Origin: an uncultured Parvimonas sp.
GTDB taxonomy: Bacteria; Bacillota; Clostridia; Tissierellales; Peptoniphilaceae
NCBI GenBank assembly: GCA_902470455.1
Contig: CABRGI010000062.1
Coordinates: forward strand, 1 to 5,574
Reading direction: 5' to 3'
Length of the DNA: 5,574 nucleotides
The stretch's first letter is position 1. Each line of letters begins with the position of its first letter. Made by a program: the position numbers and the translations under genes. Positions 1 to 4,181 of this stretch are shown piece after piece. The notes below the pieces were generated by a model. That model was not told where the DNA came from. It did no database searches and saw only the letters and a program-made list of their open reading frames with translations.

Positions 1-46
1 ATCTCGACTGTAACGAAGCGAAGCTGAGTGCAATGGAGAGATCTCA
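1..46 (+). repeat. Left terminal inverted repeat arm
   Basis: This arm pairs base for base with 192 down to 147. The mismatches are scattered, and there is a perfect 8-bp block, AGATCTCA at 39-46 against TGAGATCT at 147-154. A second block, GTGCA at 28-32, pairs with TGCAC at 161-165. The arm also contains a direct GAAGC-GAAGC duplication at 15-24. It is richer in G and C than the neighbouring DNA. Confidence 0.75.
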
Positions 47-74
47 TACTTATTCTTGTTTACAAGAATAAGTA
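47..74. repeat. 13-bp perfect hairpin inside left arm
   Basis: TACTTATTCTTGT at 47-59 is perfectly complementary to 62-74 across a two-base loop (TT, 60-61). It resembles the hairpin at 121-146, sharing the tip CTTGT-NN-ACAAG, so the two hairpins occupy matching places at the inner end of the two arms. Confidence 0.8.
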
Positions 75-75
75 A

Positions 76-93
76 ATGTATCGCCAGATACAT
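76..93. repeat. Core hairpin 1 of the element
   Basis: ATGTATC at 76-82 pairs perfectly with GATACAT at 87-93 around a GCCA loop. It lies in the central core, between the two long arms. Confidence 0.55.
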
Positions 94-104
94 AGTAATT
101 TTTT

Positions 105-121
105 TATTTCTTTCAGAAATA
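105..121. repeat. Core hairpin 2 of the element
   Basis: TATTTCT at 105-111 pairs perfectly with AGAAATA at 115-121 around a three-base loop. A run of seven T precedes it at 99-105. The stem is AT-rich and weak; alone it would be unremarkable, and it is listed because it completes a chain of four adjacent hairpins across 47-146. Confidence 0.4.
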
Positions 122-146
122 CTATTGCTTGTGAACAAGCAATAGT
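121..146. repeat. 12-bp perfect hairpin inside right arm
   Basis: ACTATTGCTTGT at 121-132 is perfectly complementary to 135-146 around a GA loop. It mirrors the 47-74 hairpin: 19 of 26 bases match when one is reverse-complemented. The differences tend to be balanced on both sides of the stem, which suggests that pairing has been conserved. Confidence 0.8.
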
Positions 147-196
147 TGAGATCTTTCGACTGCACTTCGCTATGCTACGTTCCGGTTGAAATGACA
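147..196 (-). repeat. Right terminal inverted repeat arm
   Basis: This arm is the reverse-complement partner of 1-46 (147-192), followed by GACA at 193-196, which would extend the arm beyond the left window edge. Read on the minus strand, it begins TGTCATTTCAACC. To my recollection, tips of the form GTCATTTCGA followed by a GCGAAG-rich stretch occur in dispersed repeats of several low-GC anaerobes; I cannot verify that here. Confidence 0.65.
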
Positions 197-269
197 TGTT
201 GGGGAGCCTTTATTCACATAGAATTATGACGTGAATTTTTTATTTTAAACCAACAATCTTTCCTAAACA

Positions 270-297
270 AAAAATCAACGGTTTTCCGTTGATTTTT
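270..297 (-). terminator. Intrinsic terminator of the gyrase-sigma operon
   Basis: Bases 270-281 and 286-297 form a perfect 12-bp stem around a TTTT loop. The stem core is TCAACGG/CCGTTGA. On the minus strand it is followed by TTTTTTGTTT, a good U tract. It begins three bases after the stop codon of the sigma factor gene, so it ends the operon. Because the stem also ends in a T run on the plus strand, it may stop transcription weakly from the other side too. Confidence 0.88.
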
Positions 298-300
298 CTC

Positions 301-1071
301 TTAAATTTCCATATTCAATTCTTCTCTAAATTTTGCAAGGGCTTTTTTTTCGAGACGACTTACTGTCATCTGCGAAATATTAAGCTCTTTTGCAAGGGCA
401 ACTTGCGTTTTTTGTTCAAAATATCTTCCAAGTATTATTTGTTTTTCAACTTCACTTAATTTGTCTAAAGTTTTTCTGATAAAGTCTTGATTGTCGATAA
501 AGTCAAATTCTTTATCGTCTTCTCCAACAATATCAATTAAGTTTGTGTCTTTGTCTTCACTATCGGAATTTTCAAAACTTTGATCTAAGGATTGAGGTGT
601 GTAAACTTTACTAGCTTCCATAATTTCCAACACTTCTTCTTCTGAAAGTTCTACATAGTCGGCAATATCTTTAATTGTTGGAGTTCTTCCAAGCTCTTGT
701 GTTAAATGATATTTTGCATTATTAACTTTTTTAGAGTTCTCTTGTATTCTTCTTGGAACTCGAATTACCCAACCTTTATCTCTGAAATATCTTTTTATTT
801 CTCCAACTATAGTCGGCATAGCGAAACTTGAAAATTCAAAGCCTTTTGAGATGTCATATCTATCTATGGCATAGATTAAGCCAAGGCTTGCAACTTGGAA
901 TAAATCGTCATAGTCAATTCCACGATTTACATATTTTTTAGCTAAAATTTCAGCCATATATAGATTTTTTTCAATTAATTTATCTCTAAGTTCTGGTGTG
1001 GGATTTTCAAAATATTCTCTAAATAGAGCCTTTATTTGTTCTGAGTCCGGCTTACTATATCCCTTTTTCAT
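301..1071 (-). CDS. sigB: SigB-type (group 3, sigma-70 family) alternative sigma factor
   Basis: This 256-residue protein directs RNA polymerase to an alternative promoter set, probably general stress genes. Region 2 spans about residues 32-110: region 2.2 is DYDDLFQVASLGLIYAIDRY (53-72), and regions 2.3-2.4 run through FSSFAMPTIVGEIKRYFRDK (80-99) to WVIRVPRRIQE (101-111). The VPRR ending of region 2.4 matches SigB rather than the sporulation factors SigF and SigG, which in my memory carry VSRS there. Region 3 covers about 115-160 (ELGRTPTIKDIADY). After an acidic linker (167-193), region 4 has LSEVEKQIILGRYFEQKTQ, then the helix-turn-helix QVALAKELNISQMTVSRLEK (223-242). The length is normal for SigB or SigF. 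The ATG is set by an AAAGGA site 7 nt upstream, which lies inside the end of the anti-sigma gene. It is the last gene of the operon. Membership in group 3 is certain; the SigB label is likely. Confidence 0.9.
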   Translation of the reverse strand: MKKGYSKPDSEQIKALFREYFENPTPELRDKLIEKNLYMAEILAKKYVNRGIDYDDLFQVASLGLIYAIDRYDISKGFEFSSFAMPTIVGEIKRYFRDKGWVIRVPRRIQENSKKVNNAKYHLTQELGRTPTIKDIADYVELSEEEVLEIMEASKVYTPQSLDQSFENSDSEDKDTNLIDIVGEDDKEFDFIDNQDFIRKTLDKLSEVEKQIILGRYFEQKTQVALAKELNISQMTVSRLEKKALAKFREELNMEI

Positions 1072-1075
1072 ATTT

Positions 1076-1423
1076 CTATCCTTTGTTTTTAACTAAAAGT
1101 ACACTTTTTTCCTTAAATTCTATTTTATCAACTAAATTTTCCAAAATTAGTAAAGCGAATTTATTTTCTTCTTTTTCTTGAATTCCTAAAATGGAAATGT
1201 CAGGCATTACTTCAATTTCTATTTTTTCTTCAAAAACAGACATATTTATTTCAAAAAAATTACTTTCATCTACAAATAAATTCATAACTTCAGAAATTGA
1301 AACTTTTAAATCTTCGATATTTTCAATATCCATAGCGATTGTATTCGCTATAGAAGATATTGAAAGTCTCAATGTTGAAATATATTTTTTTTCTGAAGGA
1401 ATTTTTACAAATATTTTATCCAT
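1076..1423 (-). CDS. rsbW: Short RsbW/SpoIIAB-like anti-sigma factor with degenerate ATP site
   Basis: By position between a STAS gene and a sigma factor gene, this 115-residue protein should bind and silence the sigma factor. The pattern fits the RsbW/SpoIIAB (GHKL-fold) family: LKVSISEVMN (39-48) corresponds to the N-box helix, FEINMSVFEEKIEIEVMPD (57-75) to the central strands, and FALLILENLVDKIEF (89-103) to the last helix. It is much shorter than SpoIIAB or RsbW (about 146-160 residues). I see no DxGxG G1 box (PDISILGI stands in its place), no GxG before the last helix, and about 20 residues of ATP lid are missing. The N-box Asn (N48) lies three rather than four residues after Glu45. Classical members are Ser kinases of their STAS partner; kinase activity is doubtful here. 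The start is set by GAGGAG 5 nt upstream. Family assignment rests on context plus weak similarity. The frame is open throughout, so a frameshift is not the obvious cause of the missing parts. Confidence 0.75.
   Translation of the reverse strand: MDKIFVKIPSEKKYISTLRLSISSIANTIAMDIENIEDLKVSISEVMNLFVDESNFFEINMSVFEEKIEIEVMPDISILGIQEKEENKFALLILENLVDKIEFKEKSVLLVKNKG
1079..1084 (-). promoter_or_regulatory. Ribosome binding site of sigB
   Basis: AAAGGA on the minus strand, 7 nt before the ATG at 1071. It is formed by the last two sense codons of the anti-sigma gene, and that gene's TAG stop (1078-1076) directly follows it, so ribosomes finishing the upstream gene are placed to start this one. Confidence 0.8.
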
Positions 1424-1425
1424 AA

Positions 1426-1731
1426 TTACTCCTCAATTTCAAAAACTTTATCCAAGTCAGTTATAAGGAAAATTTTCTTGATATGAGGTTTTAAACCAGT
1501 AATAACAAGTTTTTCTCCTTTTTCTTTGATATTTTTATAGATACTTACAAAAGCACCAAGTCCTGTTGAATCAATATATGAAAGATTTTCACAATTTACT
1601 GTTATATTTTTTATTCCTTGAACGGAATTAACTTTTTCTTTAAATTCTTTATTTGAATTTATATCTAAATCGCCTTGTAAATCGACAAAAAGTTTATCTT
1701 CTTCTTGTCTTAAATCAACTTTTAATCCCAT
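1426..1731 (-). CDS. rsbV: STAS-domain anti-sigma factor antagonist (RsbV/SpoIIAA family)
   Basis: This 101-residue single STAS domain is expected to bind the downstream anti-sigma protein and free the sigma factor. Length and layout are normal for the family: strands at 4-20 (VDLRQEEDKLFVDLQGDLD), the helix NKEFKEKVNSV (27-37), then ITVNCENLSYIDSTGLGAFV (43-62). That last segment carries the signature D54-S55-T56-G57-L58-G59, where the Ser is the residue phosphorylated in SpoIIAA and RsbV. The C-terminal part KLVITGLKPHIKKIFLITDLDKVFEI (74-99) is also typical. In the classical switch only the unphosphorylated form binds the anti-sigma factor. Here the phosphorylation site is intact although the partner seems to lack an ATP site. 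It starts 9 nt after gyrA with a good ribosome binding site, so it is probably co-transcribed with gyrase. RsbV is preferred over SpoIIAA because of the SigB-like neighbour. Confidence 0.92.
   Translation of the reverse strand: MGLKVDLRQEEDKLFVDLQGDLDINSNKEFKEKVNSVQGIKNITVNCENLSYIDSTGLGAFVSIYKNIKEKGEKLVITGLKPHIKKIFLITDLDKVFEIEE
1429..1434 (-). promoter_or_regulatory. Ribosome binding site of the rsbW-like gene
   Basis: GAGGAG on the minus strand, formed by the last two Glu codons of the STAS gene. It is followed by the stop codon TAA and two bases before the ATG at 1423, giving a 5-nt spacer. The overlap implies translational coupling of the anti-anti-sigma and anti-sigma proteins. Confidence 0.85.
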
Positions 1732-1735
1732 AGTA

Positions 1736-1742
1736 TCTCCTT
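1736..1742 (-). promoter_or_regulatory. Ribosome binding site of rsbV
   Basis: AAGGAGA on the minus strand, 4 nt before the ATG at 1731. Its first two bases are the last two bases of the gyrA stop codon (TAA, 1743-1741), so gyrA termination and rsbV initiation use overlapping sequence. Confidence 0.85.
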
Positions 1743-4170
1743 ATTCAACATCATTTACATATTTTGCAACTGCAACAATTTTATCATCATCTTTATTTAC
1801 ATCTTTGATTATAACACCTTGAGTATCTCTACCTTTTACAGGTATATCCTTAACAAGAAGTCTTATTATTCCTCCACTTTGTGATAGAACTATAACTTCA
1901 TCATTTGGATTTACTATTTTTGATGAAACTACAAAACCGGTTTTATCAGTTACTTTATATGTTTTAACACCTTTTCCACCTCTATTTTGTACTTTATAAC
2001 TTGAAGTTAGTGTTCTCTTTCCATATCCATATTCAGAGAATACAAGTAGGTGTTTTCCTTCTGAGTCAAGATTCATTGAAACAACTTCATCGTCTTTATC
2101 AAGTTTAATTCCTCTTACTCCTTGACCTGTTCTTCCTATTTCTCTAAGATCTGACAGCGCAAATTTAATTGCAAGTCCTTTTCTTGTAACCAGAATAGCA
2201 GAGTCTTCAACAGTTGCAACTCTAACTTGGATTAATTCGTCATCGTCAACTAAATTAATTGCTTTCATTCCAACTTTTCTAATAGCTTTAAAAAGTTCAA
2301 CAGATGTTCTCTTGATTGTTCCTTTCTTTGTAGTCATAATCAAGTATTCATCAGCTTCAGCATCTTTTACAGGAATTACTGCATTTACTTTTTCTCCATG
2401 CATCAATTCCAAAAGATTTATAATATTTTGTCCTTTGGCTTGTCTTTTTCCTTCAGGAATTTCATAAGCCTTTAGTTTATAAACTCTACCCTTATTTGTA
2501 AAGAATAGAATTAAGCTGTGAGTTGAAGTGATGAAAAGACTGTCAACATAATCGTCCTCTTTTGTAGTAAGAGCGACAACCCCTTTTCCCCCTCTGTTTT
2601 GTACTTTATAAGTATCAGAAGGAATTCTCTTGATATAACCTTGTTTTGTAAGAGTTATTACAACATCTTCTTCTTTGATTAACTCTTCAATTTCAATTTC
2701 ATCAAAATTAGGTTTTATTTCAGTTCTTCTTTTATCTCCAAATTTTTCTTTTATTTCAATTAATTCTTCTTTGATTATATTTAAGATTAATCTTTCATTT
2801 CCTAAAATTTCTTTAAGTCTTGCAATTTCTTTAATCAAAGAATTATATTCTTCTTGTAATTTTTCTCTTTCAAGACCTTGAAGTCTTCTTAAACGCATTT
2901 CAAGGATGCTTTCAGCTTGAATTTTAGTAAATCCGAAACGTTCCATAAGTTTTTCTTGTGCGTCTGAGTAAGAAGCTCTAATTATCTTGATTATTTCGTC
3001 AATATGATCAATCGCCTTTAAAAGTCCTTCAACGATATGTGCTCTGTCTTCAGCTTTTTTAAGTTCAAATCTACAACGTCTTGTAATTACTTCTCTTTGA
3101 TGTTCAACATAATGTCCGATTAATTCTTTTAAGTTTAAAACTTTTGGCTCACCATTTACAAGTGCAAGATTTATTACACCGAAAGTAGTTTGCATTTGTG
3201 TATGTTTATAAAGATTATTTAAAATGATATTCGGATTAGAATCTCTCTTTAATTCGATTACAATTCTAATCCCTTTCATATTACTTTCATCTCTAAGGTC
3301 TGAAATTCCTTCAATTCTCTTATCCTTGATAAGCTCAACAATCTTCATAATCAAATTAGTTTTATTAACTTGATATGGAATTTCTGTAACTATAATTCTA
3401 TTTTTATTATTATGTTCTTCAATATTTGCAACTGCTCTTACAGTAATTTTTCCACGTCCTGTATGATAAGCCTGTTTAATTCCTTCAAGTCCCATAATAT
3501 TTGCACCTGTTGGAAAATCAGGACCTTTTACGAATTTCATAAGTTCATCAACTGAAATATCGAAATTGTCGATATATTCGCAAGTTGCATCAATTACTTC
3601 ATTTAAATTATGTGGTGGCATATTTGTAGCCATACCAACTGCAATACCAGCAGCACCATTTACCAAAAGATTTGGAAATTTACTTGGAAGTACAACCGGT
3701 TCTTTTTCATTTTCGTCATAGTTTGGTGCGAAGTCAACAGTATCTTTATTTATATCTCTTAACATTTCAAGAGCAAGTTTTTGCATTCTAACTTCTGTAT
3801 AACGAGGAGCGGCAGCACCGTCTCCGTCAATAGTACCAAAGTTACCTTGACCGTCAACAAGAGGATAACGCAAATTAAAATCTTGCGCAAGTCTAACTGT
3901 TGCATCATAAATTGCAGAGTCACCATGAGGGTGATATTTACCCATTACTTCCCCAACAAGTCTTGAAGATTTTTTATAAGGCTTATCCGGTAAAAGTCCA
4001 AGACCTTGCATTGCATAAATAATTCTTCTATGAACAGGCTTTAAACCATCTCTTACATCAGGCAAAGCTCTTGCAACAATAACACTCATGGCATATTCAA
4101 GGTATGACTTTTTCATTTCCTTTTCTATATCTACATCGACTATATTCATTTTATTTTCTATATCAGCCAT
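1741..4170 (-). CDS. gyrA: DNA gyrase subunit A
   Basis: This 809-residue protein is the DNA breakage-reunion and wrapping subunit of gyrase, acting as an A2B2 complex with GyrB in the cytoplasm. The N-terminal domain opens with YLEYAMSVIVARALPDVRDG (23-42). The quinolone-determining segment GKYHPHGDSAIYDATVRL (77-94) carries Ser85 and Asp89, equivalent to E. coli Ser83 and Asp87. The catalytic tyrosine is Tyr124 in AAPRYTE (120-126), and Ile176 in NGAAGIAVGM matches the DNA-intercalating Ile of E. coli. A coiled-coil and exit-gate region runs from about 355 to 490. The C-terminal beta-pinwheel (about 500-800) carries a GyrA box QNRGGKG at 524-530, identifying gyrase rather than topoisomerase IV ParC, and a second identical heptad at 728-734. 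The length is normal and no long acidic tail is present. The start is set by AGGAGG 5 nt upstream, overlapping the gyrB stop. Confidence 0.98.
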   Translation of the reverse strand: MADIENKMNIVDVDIEKEMKKSYLEYAMSVIVARALPDVRDGLKPVHRRIIYAMQGLGLLPDKPYKKSSRLVGEVMGKYHPHGDSAIYDATVRLAQDFNLRYPLVDGQGNFGTIDGDGAAAPRYTEVRMQKLALEMLRDINKDTVDFAPNYDENEKEPVVLPSKFPNLLVNGAAGIAVGMATNMPPHNLNEVIDATCEYIDNFDISVDELMKFVKGPDFPTGANIMGLEGIKQAYHTGRGKITVRAVANIEEHNNKNRIIVTEIPYQVNKTNLIMKIVELIKDKRIEGISDLRDESNMKGIRIVIELKRDSNPNIILNNLYKHTQMQTTFGVINLALVNGEPKVLNLKELIGHYVEHQREVITRRCRFELKKAEDRAHIVEGLLKAIDHIDEIIKIIRASYSDAQEKLMERFGFTKIQAESILEMRLRRLQGLEREKLQEEYNSLIKEIARLKEILGNERLILNIIKEELIEIKEKFGDKRRTEIKPNFDEIEIEELIKEEDVVITLTKQGYIKRIPSDTYKVQNRGGKGVVALTTKEDDYVDSLFITSTHSLILFFTNKGRVYKLKAYEIPEGKRQAKGQNIINLLELMHGEKVNAVIPVKDAEADEYLIMTTKKGTIKRTSVELFKAIRKVGMKAINLVDDDELIQVRVATVEDSAILVTRKGLAIKFALSDLREIGRTGQGVRGIKLDKDDEVVSMNLDSEGKHLLVFSEYGYGKRTLTSSYKVQNRGGKGVKTYKVTDKTGFVVSSKIVNPNDEVIVLSQSGGIIRLLVKDIPVKGRDTQGVIIKDVNKDDDKIVAVAKYVNDVE
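1808..1816 (-). promoter_or_regulatory. Candidate internal promoter (extended -10) for the sigma module
   Basis: On the minus strand the end of gyrA contains TGTTATAAT, a perfect extended -10 element (TGn plus TATAAT), about 77 nt before the rsbV start codon. No clear -35 hexamer lies 17-18 nt upstream, though extended -10 promoters can work without one. It could express rsbV-rsbW-sigB apart from gyrase. It also encodes Gly-Val-Ile-Ile in a conserved strand of the GyrA C-terminal domain, so chance is a real alternative. Confidence 0.3.
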
Positions 4171-4175
4171 CTATT

Positions 4176-4181
4176 CCTCCT
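4176..4181 (-). promoter_or_regulatory. Ribosome binding site of gyrA
   Basis: A consensus AGGAGG on the minus strand lies 5 nt before the ATG at 4170. Its first two bases are the last two bases of the gyrB stop codon TAG (4182-4180), which supports coupled synthesis of the two subunits and confirms the chosen gyrA start. Confidence 0.9.

Larger units (their letters stand above)
1..196. mobile_element. MITE-like palindromic intergenic element, left tip probably clipped
   Basis: This stretch has no plausible coding sequence and is built almost entirely of inverted repeats. Bases 1-46 align without gaps to the reverse complement of 147-192 (34 of 46 identical). With a one-base gap the pairing continues inward through 48-73 against 121-146 (19 of 26 identical). 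The outer tip on the right continues as GACA at 193-196, whose partner TGTC would fall just left of base 1, so the element probably starts about four bases outside the window. Between the arms are two small hairpins. The size (about 200 bp), terminal inverted repeats and absence of a transposase fit a MITE or other dispersed intergenic repeat, probably moved by an enzyme encoded elsewhere. Target-site duplication cannot be judged because the left flank is missing. It lies beyond the sigma operon terminator. Copy number in the genome is unknown, so 'mobile' is inference. Confidence 0.6.

Noticed and set aside
1..196. CRISPR array or tRNA-like structure in the repeat-rich left end
   Set aside because: The repeats are inverted, not regularly spaced direct repeats, and no cloverleaf or CCA end can be drawn.
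212..236. Plus-strand hairpin ATTCAC/GTGAAT followed by a T run, as a second terminator
   Set aside because: It is only a 6-bp AT-rich stem with a 13-base loop, which is weak, and no plus-strand gene is visible upstream to need it.
301..1071. Sporulation sigma factor SigF or SigG
   Set aside because: Region 2.4 reads VPRR rather than the VSRS form I associate with SigF/SigG. The three-gene order alone would fit spoIIA, so this rests on the region 2.4 residues and the gyrase context.
1191..1466. Plus-strand open frame of 91 codons opposite the rsbW-like gene
   Set aside because: It has low-complexity Ser/Ile composition and runs opposite a gene with a strong ribosome binding site and operon context. 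I also considered whether it signals a broken rsbW, but the minus frame is intact.
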